From Enterobacillus tribolii (GTDB taxonomy: Bacteria; Pseudomonadota; Gammaproteobacteria; Enterobacterales; Enterobacteriaceae), in contig NZ_QRAP01000002.1 in NCBI RefSeq assembly GCF_003363015.1, positions 248,001-312,000 on the forward strand: DNA of 64,000 nt, in the 5' to 3' direction. The position numbers and the translations under genes were made by a program. The notes below the pieces were generated by a model. The model saw nothing but the letters and a program-made list of their open reading frames with translations. It was not told where the DNA came from and made no database searches. Every line of letters begins with the position of its first letter. Position 1 is the first letter of the stretch. Of this stretch, positions 8,572 to 20,863 are shown one piece after another.

Positions 8572-11538
8572 TCAGAAAACGTACTTCACGCCAAGCAGGC
8601 CGGAGGTGTTGTAATACCCCTGGTTGCCCACCTGATGAGAGACTTCGCCCCATACGGAAAGATTACGGCTTAGCTGCCCCTGCAGGCCGACTTTGGCCTC
8701 GCCGATATCTTTCGTACCCTGAAGCCGGAAGTCGCCGTTCTGTGCCGGAGTGGCGTACTGAACGCCGAAGTCGCTGGTGTTATGAATCCAGTTGACCTCC
8801 ATGAACGGCTGGAAGATTTGCGCCCGGTTTACCGGCGAGCTGCCCCGCAGGTAGGTACGCAGGCCGAGGCGGGTCATGATGTTATCATCATCCGACTGGC
8901 TGACGCGCTGGCCCTGGGCATCGTTGAAATCATCCGCCTTGATGCCGCTCCAGACCACCTGAGCCTTGGGCTGGATAAACCACTCCTTGTTTTCCCCTTT
9001 ATACATACTGAAGGTATAGCCGGATTCCAGCGAGGCGGTAAAGCCGTCGGAGTCGTAGGTTTCCCGCTCCAGGTAGTCGCCTTTAACCTCGTTGCTGAAC
9101 CAGGAATACTGGAGCCAGGAATCGACGTACAGCCCGGTTTGTTCCAGCGCATTATTGTACCAGGTGCCGTAGACGCCGACGTTGTAGCCGTCTACGTTGC
9201 CTTTCGCGTTGTAATCGCTGAGGCGCGAGTGCGAATTGGTCCATGCCCGGCCCGCTCCGCCCATGATCCCCAGATGAAGACGATCGTTGTCTTCCCCGGT
9301 CCATTGCGCGATATCACCGCCCAACTGCACGACGGCGGTATTGGTTTGCAGCCTCAGCTGGCTGCCGGCGGCTCTGGCCTTGGTGTGATCGCCGGTAACC
9401 CGCAGCCACATGGCGGTGGGCCGTGCGGTATCTTCACGCAGCGCGTTGGTGAATTGCGGTTCCCCCAGACGTTGGTGCAGGGTATGCATAAACATCATGT
9501 TCGCCGCTAACTGGTTGCCGATGTACGCACCGACTTCCGGCGCTACCACTGCGGGCGGCGTGGGGTCTGAACCCGGATCCGGGGTGGGGGCGGGATCTGT
9601 TCCGGGATCAGGATCTGGCGTAGGGTTGGGCGTCGGATCAGGATCGGGGACAGGACCGTCATCCGGCGTCGGCAACTCAGAACGCAGATACCAGTTTCCG
9701 TCATTCTGCTTTGGCGTTCCCTGGTACAGGTAATATTCATAACCTCCTGCGGTGGCGCGGCCGCTCAGGGCAAATTTGCCGCTTGAGTCGCCCCCGACTT
9801 CCACGACTTCAATACCGTTGACGGTTAATGCTCCCGTACCGCCGGCATTGTTGATTTTCAGGTAGGAGCTGCCGCTGGAATCGCCGGTGATGATCAGCTT
9901 ATCGGTTTGGGAATTGTCATCACCGAATACGGTGTTCATCGTCAGGGTTCCGCCGTTGCCGACGTAATTGCCTTCTACCGTTATCGTGCGGAAGTCGGCG
10001 CCGTTGTGCTCAATGACGATATTCCCGGCATTTGACAGTGATTTCAGAACCGAATTGTCGTTCATCGTCCACAAACCGCCCTGCTGAACGGCAACATCGG
10101 CCCCGTTCCCCAAGCCGGTCCAACTGGCGCCGGAGTCCAGCGTCAGGGTGGCATGGCTTGCGGCATCGGCATAAACCTGGCCGTTTAACTGCGCACCTGT
10201 GCCAGCCAGAACGCTGACGGTTCCCGCAACCGATGAAGCACCGCTCTGTGTAGCCGCGATGATCCGCCCCTGTTCGGAGGACAGCGTGGTGTTTTGGAGC
10301 GTGGCCGTCAGGATTGCGCTGTCGGCGCGCAGTACGTCTCCTTGTGCGCTGCTGATGCTTCCGCCGTTTTGGTTGAGGGTGATGGAAGCAGGGACAAGCA
10401 CCGTGGAGGACGCGCCGTTGGCGTAAACTGCGTGGGCGCCGGCGCCTTGCGCTTCAATCAGGCTGGAACCGGCGGTGTTATCGATCACGATATTGCCGCC
10501 TGCGCCGGCATAGACCGCATGCGCAGCGTCGCCCTGCGTGATGATTTGGTTCGCATTCCCCTCGATCTGCACCAGACCGAGCACGTCCTGCCCGCCCAGC
10601 ATGCCGCTGACGGCGGCGGCCGTTACGCCGTAGGCGTTGTTTCCGGTAGTGGTGATGATGTTGTTGTCGCCGCTCAGGACTATTCTGCCGTTGGTCGTGG
10701 CGCTGATGCCGGCGGCATTTTCTCCGGAGGTCGTAATGGTTACGGAGGCGGGGGCAGAACTGTTGCCCACCAAAATCAGCGAGCTGCCGTACGTTGTTGC
10801 ACGGGTGGCTAAACCGGCGGAACCCGCGCCCGTGGTGGTGATTTGGTTCTGGGTTCCCGAGAGTTGCACTATGCCGCTCTTCGTGTTCTCCCAACTGCCG
10901 AGCGATGTACTGACGTCGTTTTCCACCACGATGGCAGCGCTGTTAACGCCGTGGGTTTGGATATTGATGTTGTTCGCCGTCACCCGCGTGTCGTTGTCCT
11001 GGGACGCGCCGTTGTTGACGTAAATCCCCTCAGCCTGTGTCAGCTGACTATTGCTGCCGGAGGTAATAATGGACGTGCCGTTGCCCAGGTTCGCCGTTCC
11101 TCCGCTGGTGACGACCACGCCTTTAGGGCCAGTGCCGCTGCCGGATGCGGATGAGTGGATGTTCAGCGAACCACCGTCGTTGACGTTCAGTACGCCGTTA
11201 TTTTCTACATTGATGCCTACGGCGCCGGTATATGTCCCTAAATCGATATCCGCAGTTCCGTTAATGTCGGCAAAAGAATTGGTATCGGTGATATCAATGC
11301 CTTTTGCCGCATTAACCGTGACCATGATGGTGCTGGTTCCGTTTAATGTGGCTTCTCCTCCCTGTTCTACCTTCAGTGCGGAGGCGCCGGTTGTCGCAGA
11401 GCTATTGAAAAGTTGATCTTCAAACGTCGTTTTATTTGGGCCGGTAACCGTTGTTGCTGCATAAACCGGCAATCCGTTTAACAGAGCAAGAGATATCGAA
11501 ATGGCGAACTTGCTTTTGGAGAACACTCTCTTTTTCAC
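8572..11538 (-). CDS. Autotransporter (type Va secretion), pertactin-like
   Basis: A 988-residue classical autotransporter. A signal peptide covers residues 1-28 (ends PVYAA). The passenger (about 30-620) is rich in Gly, Asn, Thr and Ser, with degenerate beta-helix repeats of the type NNIITTTGxNAxGV. A Pro/Asp-rich linker (about 623-666, PDPDPTPNPTPDPDP) follows, then a C-terminal beta-barrel (about 690-988) ending in the outer-membrane signature GVKYVF. No protease triad was seen in the passenger, so an adhesin-like role is more likely. The start is GTG at 11538, with AAAGGAG six bases upstream; the nearby ATG is out of frame and runs straight into a stop. It sits between dhaKLM and dhaR, which are usually adjacent. 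Confidence 0.9.
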   Translation of the reverse strand: MKKRVFSKSKFAISISLALLNGLPVYAATTVTGPNKTTFEDQLFNSSATTGASALKVEQGGEATLNGTSTIMVTVNAAKGIDITDTNSFADINGTADIDLGTYTGAVGINVENNGVLNVNDGGSLNIHSSASGSGTGPKGVVVTSGGTANLGNGTSIITSGSNSQLTQAEGIYVNNGASQDNDTRVTANNINIQTHGVNSAAIVVENDVSTSLGSWENTKSGIVQLSGTQNQITTTGAGSAGLATRATTYGSSLILVGNSSAPASVTITTSGENAAGISATTNGRIVLSGDNNIITTTGNNAYGVTAAAVSGMLGGQDVLGLVQIEGNANQIITQGDAAHAVYAGAGGNIVIDNTAGSSLIEAQGAGAHAVYANGASSTVLVPASITLNQNGGSISSAQGDVLRADSAILTATLQNTTLSSEQGRIIAATQSGASSVAGTVSVLAGTGAQLNGQVYADAASHATLTLDSGASWTGLGNGADVAVQQGGLWTMNDNSVLKSLSNAGNIVIEHNGADFRTITVEGNYVGNGGTLTMNTVFGDDNSQTDKLIITGDSSGSSYLKINNAGGTGALTVNGIEVVEVGGDSSGKFALSGRATAGGYEYYLYQGTPKQNDGNWYLRSELPTPDDGPVPDPDPTPNPTPDPDPGTDPAPTPDPGSDPTPPAVVAPEVGAYIGNQLAANMMFMHTLHQRLGEPQFTNALREDTARPTAMWLRVTGDHTKARAAGSQLRLQTNTAVVQLGGDIAQWTGEDNDRLHLGIMGGAGRAWTNSHSRLSDYNAKGNVDGYNVGVYGTWYNNALEQTGLYVDSWLQYSWFSNEVKGDYLERETYDSDGFTASLESGYTFSMYKGENKEWFIQPKAQVVWSGIKADDFNDAQGQRVSQSDDDNIMTRLGLRTYLRGSSPVNRAQIFQPFMEVNWIHNTSDFGVQYATPAQNGDFRLQGTKDIGEAKVGLQGQLSRNLSVWGEVSHQVGNQGYYNTSGLLGVKYVF

Positions 11539-12045
11539 ATAATACTCCTTTTATATAGAATTAATTCCTGAACCAAGTGCTATTTGTTTTGTGTTTAAAC
11601 GCTCCGTAGATTGAGTTGTTGTGAGTTTTATAAACAGTGAGTTTGTATATTTATTGTCTATTTCATGCGCCAAATGAATGTATGCTCATGAGCTATTCCT
11701 GAGTGTGAAAATATAAATTAGTGCTTATCGTAATAGCGTTTTCCAGATAGCCTTGAGTACAACCTGATGCCTGGTATGCCGATGTTTACGGCCAAAAGTG
11801 CGCAGCGCCTGCGCTTAAGGTGCTGATATATCCATCTGTTTTTAGATTGGTGGCGTAAGGCGCTTTCGTCGGGTGATTTATATAGTAATTCTGAAAGGTG
11901 GCTTATGAAAAATATTTTTTAATGATGTTCTGATGTAATGAAATATTACCTGATTATTCAATTGATAGATAATATGTATCAGTAAGAATACTCTTGTATA
12001 TGTATTAATAAATAACGTATTATCAGATCGGTTTAATAACGGTAT
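11539..12045. other. AT-rich intergenic region upstream of the autotransporter gene
   Basis: About 500 bp, much more AT-rich than its surroundings, with no convincing ORF. It must contain the autotransporter promoter and the end of the dhaR transcript. No clear terminator is visible after dhaR, so readthrough from dhaR into the autotransporter gene is possible. AT-rich leaders of this kind are often H-NS targets, which is an inference. Confidence 0.5.
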
Positions 12046-14025
12046 TTACTGTTTAAACTGGCCGACGTCCAATTGATGTTGTTTTAGTTTTCTCCACAGT
12101 GTGGTTCTGCCAATGCCCAATAACAACGCCATTTCGTTAATCTTGCCTCCGGTCGCATGGGCCACGCGGATAATGGTTTGCTTCTCTGCGGCTTCCAGCG
12201 TCATGACCTGCTCCGGAAATGGATTTTCCGGCTCCAGCGCCAGTTTCTCCGCCAGCAGGTGCTCCGGCAAATCGGTCAGCCGGATGCGGTTATGCTGGCA
12301 AATCATTGCCGCCCGCTCGACGACGCCCTTCAGCTCCAGATCGTTGCCCGGCCAGGGGTAACAACACAGCTGGTGCATGGCGTCTTCGTCAATCTGATAG
12401 CGGTGGCGAAAGTGCCGCCCGAGGATTTGCAGGTGATGAGTGACCAGCAGCGGAATGTCCTGTTGCCTGCGCCGCAGCGGCGGGATCTGTAATTCGAAGG
12501 CCTGCAAGGTATAAAACAGCTGGCGGCGGAAGCGCCCCTGTTTGATCAACAAGGGCAGATCGGCGCTGGTAGCGACGATCAGGCGTACATCCACGGGGAT
12601 CACCCGCGTGGAGCCCTGACGTATGACCACGCCGTTTTTGATGATTTGCAGCAGGGTTGACTGCATTTCCGGCGGCAGATATTCCACCTGCTCCAGATAA
12701 AGCGTACCGCCCTGGGCCAGCTCGAACTTGCCGGGATAACCCGCTTCGGCTTCGCTGGCATCGCGCCCGAGCAGTTCCCGCGCCATCTGTTCTTCGGCCA
12801 GCGTTTGGCAGTTCAGCGCCACATAAGGGCCGGCGGCCCGCTCGCTGGCGTTGTGAATGGCCTGCGCCAGCAGTTCTTTACCGACGCCTTCCTCGCCCTG
12901 AAGCAAAACCGGATGATGGCCGCGGGCCGCCTGGCGGCCGTAGCGCAGCAGGCGGCGCATGTCTGCCGAGCCGACGGGCATTTGCTCGAACGTCTGGCCC
13001 ACCTTGCCGAACTGGTGGTGAATCAGTTGCCGCCACTGTTCCAGCGGATGGAGCAGGGCGATGAAGCTGCAATATTCGCCATCGGGAACCGGCTTGAGCG
13101 TCAGCAGCGTCGTGACGAAGTGTTGTTGCTGCGTTTCGAAGGTCACTTCCGCATGGCTGAGCGTAGTACGCTGGGCGATGGCATGCTGCAACAGAACGGG
13201 GAGCACCAGCAGCCCGGCAAGCGGCTGACCAAGGCTGTTTTGCTCATCGAGCTGCAGCATATGCGCCGCGCGGTGGTTGAGGTATTGCAGGCAGCCGTAA
13301 TGATCCCAGGCCAGTACGCCATCCTCCACGCCGTCCAGCAGCGCATACAGCTCGTTCAGGTGACGATTGGTTTCCGCCAGCAGGATCCCGCTGTGCAGGG
13401 CGTTGCCGATCTCTTTGGCGATGCTCAGCGTCAGCGACAGATCGCTGGTGCAGAGATCGTCAGCCGCCGAGAGCAAAACGATCACCGCCCGCTGCCGGCC
13501 ATTATTGTCATACACCGGAGTGGCGCTGCTGTTCCAGGCCCGTAGCGCCTGCTTGTAATGTTCGTCGCCGCATACCTGCGCCGGATTGCCGTTACGGATA
13601 GCCAGCGCCGCTGCATTGGTGCCGACATGCCCTTCCGCCCAGTAGCTGCCGGTGACGAATCCCAGGCTTTCCAGCGCTGAACGGGTGTGTGTATGGCCGC
13701 ACTGCCACAGCAGGCAGCCGCTTTCATCGAGGATTTGCAGCACGCAGCGCCGTGACGCCATCAGTTCCCAGGCATCTTCCAGCGCAGCCTGCCCCAGCGT
13801 CAGCAGGTCGCTTTTGCGCTGGCGTACCGCATTCAGCGTTGCCGCGCCCGCGCGGTGGGGAAGACGCCATGGCGCAGGCTGCATCAGCTTTTGGCAGCGT
13901 AGCCAGGAGTCGTAAATCGTGGGCGCAGGCCGTTGCTCCGCCGGCAGGCTGCCACGGGAGAAAAACGCTAACCAGTCAGTCGGCAGGTTTTCGCTCAGGG
14001 AAGTCACAATGATACCGATCATCAT
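12046..14025 (-). CDS. dhaR: DhaR-like bacterial enhancer-binding-type activator of the dha operon
   Basis: A 659-residue regulator with a GAF-like sensor region (about 70-215), a PAS-like region (about 220-330), an AAA+ domain (about 350-575; Walker A GEEGVGKE at 377-384, Walker B GGTLYLEQV at 439-447) and a C-terminal Fis-type HTH (about 610-650). The sigma-54-contacting GAFTGA loop, expected near residues 421-430, is replaced by unrelated sequence. E. coli DhaR is known to activate a sigma-70 promoter and to be controlled by DhaK/DhaL binding, which fits that loss. The start is uncertain because no strong ribosome site precedes the ATG. It is somewhat longer than E. coli DhaR (about 640). 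Confidence 0.9.
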   Translation of the reverse strand: MMIGIIVTSLSENLPTDWLAFFSRGSLPAEQRPAPTIYDSWLRCQKLMQPAPWRLPHRAGAATLNAVRQRKSDLLTLGQAALEDAWELMASRRCVLQILDESGCLLWQCGHTHTRSALESLGFVTGSYWAEGHVGTNAAALAIRNGNPAQVCGDEHYKQALRAWNSSATPVYDNNGRQRAVIVLLSAADDLCTSDLSLTLSIAKEIGNALHSGILLAETNRHLNELYALLDGVEDGVLAWDHYGCLQYLNHRAAHMLQLDEQNSLGQPLAGLLVLPVLLQHAIAQRTTLSHAEVTFETQQQHFVTTLLTLKPVPDGEYCSFIALLHPLEQWRQLIHHQFGKVGQTFEQMPVGSADMRRLLRYGRQAARGHHPVLLQGEEGVGKELLAQAIHNASERAAGPYVALNCQTLAEEQMARELLGRDASEAEAGYPGKFELAQGGTLYLEQVEYLPPEMQSTLLQIIKNGVVIRQGSTRVIPVDVRLIVATSADLPLLIKQGRFRRQLFYTLQAFELQIPPLRRRQQDIPLLVTHHLQILGRHFRHRYQIDEDAMHQLCCYPWPGNDLELKGVVERAAMICQHNRIRLTDLPEHLLAEKLALEPENPFPEQVMTLEAAEKQTIIRVAHATGGKINEMALLLGIGRTTLWRKLKQHQLDVGQFKQ

Positions 14026-14093
14026 GCGTTAAAGGATAAGCGCATGATAACGCGTGGCGGAGAGGATGTAATTCGCCCGAACGGCAAAAAAAC

Positions 14094-14119
14094 AAAAGGG
14101 CGTCAGATGACGCCCTTTT
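14094..14119 (-). terminator. Rho-independent terminator of tolC
   Basis: Stem AAAAGGGCGTCA / TGACGCCCTTTT with a short loop and a T-run on the minus strand, 15 bp after the tolC stop. Confidence 0.85.
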
Positions 14120-14134
14120 ATCAGCCGGAGCGGA

Positions 14135-15628
14135 TTAACCGCGGAACGGGTTTTTACCCTTAGCTGGTTCGCTCTGCTTCACTGTTACCGGCTGAGGGGC
14201 CGGTTCGGCGGCAACGGTGTTGCTGCTGGTATTACCGTCGGCAACTGCGGCCTGAGCGTCATCACGTGGGGCGATGGAGTCCTGGGAGGTGGGAATGTTT
14301 TTACCCAAATCGTTGTTCAGCGCCGCCAGATCGCTCTGGTTCAGCGAACCTTGCGCATACTTCATGTTAAGCAGGCTGATCAGGTAATCGTAGCGCGCGG
14401 TGGACAGGTTCTGCTTGGCGCTGTACAGCTGCGTGGTGGCGTTCAGCACGTCCACGATGGTACGGGTGCCGACTTCATAACCGGCCTGCGTGGCGTCCAG
14501 AGAGCTTTGCGCAGAAATCACGGCCTGCTTGTAAGCCTCGACGCCGCTGATGGACGCGGTGATGTTGTTGTAGGATGAGCGGACGTTCTGCACCACGGCG
14601 CGGTGGGCGCTTTCCAGACCTTCGCTGGCGCCGACGAAGTTATACTGCGCCTGCTTGACCTGGGAATTGGTGGCGCCGCCGCTGTATAACGGCAGGTTGA
14701 AATTCAGCCCGATCTGGTTTTGCCCGTCATAGCTGCTCTTACCCGCGCTGGGGCTCAGCGTATTTTTGGGGTAGCTGTTGTAATCGGTGTTGCTGACGCC
14801 GCTGGAGGCCGACAGGCTGAGCGTCGGCATGTAGCCGGTCTGCGCCAGTTTGATCTGCTCGCGGGCCAGATCCTGGTTCAGGCGGGCAGTCAATAACTGC
14901 AGGTTGCGCTGCTCTGCGTCGCGCAGCAGGTTGCTGACGTTTTCCGGACGCTTGGTAGAGAAACGGTCAACGTTCAGCGAAGCGAGCTGCGAATAATACT
15001 GACCGGTAATCTGACGCAGATTTTCCAGCGAGTTATCCAGGTTATTACGGGCGGTCACTTCGTTAGCCAGCACCTGGTCATATTGCGCACGGGCGTTCTG
15101 CACGTCGGTAATCGCGACCAGGCCAACGTTGAAGCGCTGGGTGGTCTGATCCAACTGATGGTAGATCGCCTGCTTGTTGGATTCGGTATACGACAGGGCG
15201 TCAATGGCGCGCAGCACGTTGAAGTAGGCGGTGGCCGATTCCAGCATCAGGGTTTGCTGTGATGACTGATACGACACATCCTGAATGCCGGCCTGTTTCT
15301 CCGTCAGGGAGAGCTGACGCCATAACGACATATCAAAAAGCGTCTGCGTCAGGGACAACGTACCGCCGTAGTTCTTGGAGTTCAGGCCATCGCTGTCGCG
15401 CATGCCGTTGGTATAGGATGCGTTAGCGCCTAATCCCAATTGCGGAAGCAGCGGACTGCGTGATTCATTAATTTTTTCATATGCCGCGTCGCGCGTGGCT
15501 GCGGCCTTGCGCAGATCCGGGTTGCTGGCGAGCGCCTGCTGGTAGATCTCGACCAGGTTTTCCGCATGGCTCAGGGCGCTGACGCCACCCAGGCTCAGGC
15601 CAATAAGAATGGGGAGAAGTTTCTTCAT
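14135..15628 (-). CDS. tolC: Outer membrane efflux channel TolC
   Basis: A 497-residue trimeric outer-membrane/periplasmic tunnel used by AcrAB-type efflux pumps and type I secretion. The signal peptide is MKKLLPILIGLSLGGVSALSHA. Two OEP repeats are visible, with the family sequences NLVEIYQQALASNPDL at the mature N-terminus and GYEVGTRTIVDVLNAT in the second repeat. The C-terminal tail is low-complexity (Ala/Pro/Ser) and ends GKNPFRG. An in-frame ATG two codons upstream was not used because the AAGGA site abuts it and spaces properly to the second ATG. It is divergent from nudF across a 282-bp region. Confidence 0.97.
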   Translation of the reverse strand: MKKLLPILIGLSLGGVSALSHAENLVEIYQQALASNPDLRKAAATRDAAYEKINESRSPLLPQLGLGANASYTNGMRDSDGLNSKNYGGTLSLTQTLFDMSLWRQLSLTEKQAGIQDVSYQSSQQTLMLESATAYFNVLRAIDALSYTESNKQAIYHQLDQTTQRFNVGLVAITDVQNARAQYDQVLANEVTARNNLDNSLENLRQITGQYYSQLASLNVDRFSTKRPENVSNLLRDAEQRNLQLLTARLNQDLAREQIKLAQTGYMPTLSLSASSGVSNTDYNSYPKNTLSPSAGKSSYDGQNQIGLNFNLPLYSGGATNSQVKQAQYNFVGASEGLESAHRAVVQNVRSSYNNITASISGVEAYKQAVISAQSSLDATQAGYEVGTRTIVDVLNATTQLYSAKQNLSTARYDYLISLLNMKYAQGSLNQSDLAALNNDLGKNIPTSQDSIAPRDDAQAAVADGNTSSNTVAAEPAPQPVTVKQSEPAKGKNPFRG

Positions 15629-15910
15629 TTGCATTCCTTGTTGTGCAGCAATGTTGCTATTGTAGCGCTGACGAAAGTCACATAGTCGCTGATTCTACCA
15701 GAGTCCGTTGCTTCGGGAAGATGGCTTTACGTGCCATCATTCCCAAATAATTCCAGATTATTTCATTTATCGGTTTGTCACAATAATGTGAGCTGCGATA
15801 GGCTTCTTTACTTCTTTTCACCCAGGCCCGTTTTACCCGGGACGCTGCCGTGAGTTTACTCTTTTGAAGATAAACGAACCATCTCAAGCCGATTAAGGGG
15901 ATTTGTATCC

Positions 15911-16549
15911 ATGAGCGACCCGAAGTCATCGCCCGTTACGCTGGGCAAAAGCGATGTGGAAATTATTGCACGGGAATCATTGTACCGCGGTTTTTTTTCA
16001 CTGGAGCTGTACCGTTTTCGCCACCGGCTGTTCAACGGAGAAATGAGCGGCGAGGTGCGGCGCGAGGTTTTCGAACGTGGTCATGCCGCCGTGCTGCTGC
16101 CTTATGATCCGGTGCGCGACGAAGTCGTGCTGGTGGAGCAACTGCGCATTCCCGCGCTGGACTCCAGCCCGACGCCCTGGCTGCTGGAGATGGTGGCCGG
16201 CATGATAGAAGAAGGCGAGAGCGTCGAGGACGTGGCGCGCCGCGAAGCGATGGAGGAGGCCGGATTGACGGTGGGCCGCTGCGAGCCTGTGCTAAGCTAT
16301 CTTGCCAGCCCCGGCGGCACCAGCGAACGTCTTTCCATCATGGTGGGCGAAGTCGACGCGACCACGGCCTCCGGCATCCACGGTTTACCGGAGGAGCACG
16401 AGGATATCCGCGTGCACGTGGTCAGCCGCGAACAGGCATACCGCTGGGTGGAAGAGGGCGCTATCGACAATGCCGCCTCGGTGATTGCATTACAATGGCT
16501 GGCGTTGCACCATGAGCCCCTGCGTCAGAGATGGTGCGGTTCCCGTTAG
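15911..16549 (+). CDS. nudF: ADP-ribose diphosphatase NudF
   Basis: A 212-residue Nudix hydrolase that cleaves ADP-ribose to AMP and ribose 5-phosphate. The complete Nudix box lies at residues 97-119 (starts GMIEEGESVED, ends REAMEEAGL), and the N-terminal DVEIIARESLYRGFF block is typical of this subfamily. It opens the nudF-yqiB-cpdA-yqiA-parE series, as in E. coli. Confidence 0.96.
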   Translation: MSDPKSSPVTLGKSDVEIIARESLYRGFFSLELYRFRHRLFNGEMSGEVRREVFERGHAAVLLPYDPVRDEVVLVEQLRIPALDSSPTPWLLEMVAGMIEEGESVEDVARREAMEEAGLTVGRCEPVLSYLASPGGTSERLSIMVGEVDATTASGIHGLPEEHEDIRVHVVSREQAYRWVEEGAIDNAASVIALQWLALHHEPLRQRWCGSR

Positions 16550-16589
16550 TCCGCTGTTGTCCATTTATTACGTTCCTGCCGGAGTTTAG

Positions 16590-17021
16590 ATGAAGCGTTA
16601 TTCCCCAGATTTCCCGCTGATGATGCGGCTGTGCGAAACCAACTATGCCCAACTGAGACGTTTATTGCCGCGCAGAGACGATGTCGGAGAGTCACAGGGA
16701 TATCAGGTCAACGGAACGACATACCAGATCACCGTCACGGAATCGACCCGTTACACCTCGCTGGTGGACATCCGGCAGATGGCGCCGGAGCCGGCCCATT
16801 GGGGGCTGCCCTCCATGAGCGTGCGCCTGTATCATGACGCTATGGTTGCGGAAGTGTGTGCAAGTCAGCAGATCTCCCGCTTCAAGGCGCGCTATGATTA
16901 CCCGAATAAAAAGTTGCATCAGCGCGATGAAAAGCATCAAATTAACCAGTTTCTCGCAGATTGGCTGCGTTATTGTTTAACGCATGGAGCAATGGCAATC
17001 CCGGTTTATCAGACAGACTAA
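16590..17021 (+). CDS. yqiB: DUF1249 family protein YqiB
   Basis: A 143-residue basic cytoplasmic protein (E. coli YqiB is 140 residues). The conserved start [19 protein letters not shown] and the [17 protein letters not shown] segment identify the family. Its function is unknown. It sits 40 bp after nudF with the same orientation and is conserved in this position across enterobacteria. Confidence 0.92.
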   Translation: MKRYSPDFPLMMRLCETNYAQLRRLLPRRDDVGESQGYQVNGTTYQITVTESTRYTSLVDIRQMAPEPAHWGLPSMSVRLYHDAMVAEVCASQQISRFKARYDYPNKKLHQRDEKHQINQFLADWLRYCLTHGAMAIPVYQTD

Positions 17022-17141
17022 AACGCCGGAGGACGCGGTTCCGCCGGCGCTGTATGTCTTTGTGCCGCCCGGAGACCGCTGCTGGGCATGCTGTATGCCG
17101 GGCGTACTTCTGAGCACGACCAAAGTCATGAAGGACATTAT

Positions 17142-17968
17142 TTGGAAAGCCTGTTTCATCTGACCGTTGCAAGTGGGGCGCCGGTCAGAATTTTACAAAT
17201 TACTGACACCCACCTGTTTGCGGGCGAACATGAGACGTTGTTGGGCGTGAATACTTACCGCAGTTATCACGCCGTGCTTGATGCCGTTCGGGATCAGAAC
17301 CGTCCGTTCGATTTAATTGCTGCGACGGGCGATCTTGCTCAGGATCACTCCGTGGCGGCCTATGAACATTTCGCTGCGGGCATGGCCCGTTTCTCCCAGC
17401 CCTGCATCTGGTTGCCCGGTAATCACGACTTTCAGCCGGCGATGGTCGATACGCTGGCCGAAGCGGGCATCAACCCGACGAAGCACGTTCTGCTGGGGGA
17501 TTCCTGGCAGGTGATTCTGCTCGACAGCCAGGTTTTCGGCGTGCCCCACGGCGAACTGAGCGACTACCAGCTTGAATGGCTGGACGCCGCGCTTGCCAAG
17601 CATCCTGAGCGCTATACCCTGACGCTGCTGCACCATCATCCCCTGCCATCCGGCTGCACTTGGCTCGATCAGCACAGCCTGCGTAACGCCCATATGCTGG
17701 GGGAGATACTGTCGCATTATCCGCGGGCGCGAACGCTGCTTTGCGGCCACATTCACCAGGATTTGGATTTGATGTGGAACGACTGCCGCATATTGGCTTC
17801 GCCCTCCACCTGTATTCAGTTCAAACCCTTGTGTACCAACTTCACTATTGATACGGTTGCACCCGGCTGGCGCTATCTGGATTTACATCCCGATGGTTCC
17901 GTCACCACGGAACTGCACCGTCTGACCGGAACGGAATTCCGGCCGGACCTGGACTCTGACGGCTATTG

Positions 17969-17969
<1 letters not shown>
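17142..17969 (+). CDS. cpdA: 3',5'-cyclic AMP phosphodiesterase CpdA
   Basis: A 275-residue calcineurin-like metallophosphoesterase that hydrolyses cAMP and thereby lowers CRP activity. Metal motifs are in order: ITDTHLF (D22, H24), GDLAQD, GNHD, HHHP and CGHIHQD. The start is taken as TTG at 17142: it has AAGGA six bases upstream, gives exactly the E. coli length of 275 residues and begins with the family N-terminus (M)ESLF. Longer in-frame starts add unconserved residues. The stop overlaps the yqiA start (TGATG). Confidence 0.94.
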
Positions 17970-20492
<2,523 letters not shown>

Positions 20493-20863
20493 CGCTGAAC
20501 GCCTGCGGGGGAAGGGCCGGACGGGCGTTTTCCCCCGAACTGCCCCGCCCGGCTGCGGGGCATCTTATCTGAAGTGCCCCTCTGTTTTTTCGCATTCAAC
20601 TTCGTGTGGGTAAAAGATGCTTTACGCGGGTAATCAGCGCCTTCTTCTGGCCGCGGTTTGCGGCAGAACGCCGCGCCATGATTGTTGGACGGTAGCCGGT
20701 TGCATATACGATAATCACCGGTAATTCCCTTTGTGACAGCCGCCCGGAAGATAGGTTACTATGCGCGGATCAATCACGTGCGGGTTAAAGATATTACAAT
20801 TCCATGCCAGCGTCGCATGATGGCTGCCGGAGCGTGTTCCGGCGGCGGTAAGAGGATAATGAA
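20493..20863. other. Intergenic region between parE and parC
   Basis: No supported gene. It begins with GC-rich complementary stretches (CCCCG...CGGGG near 20540-20565) that may form a terminator-like structure after parE, followed by a more AT-rich stretch that probably carries a parC promoter. In E. coli the two genes are further separated by other genes. Confidence 0.45.
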
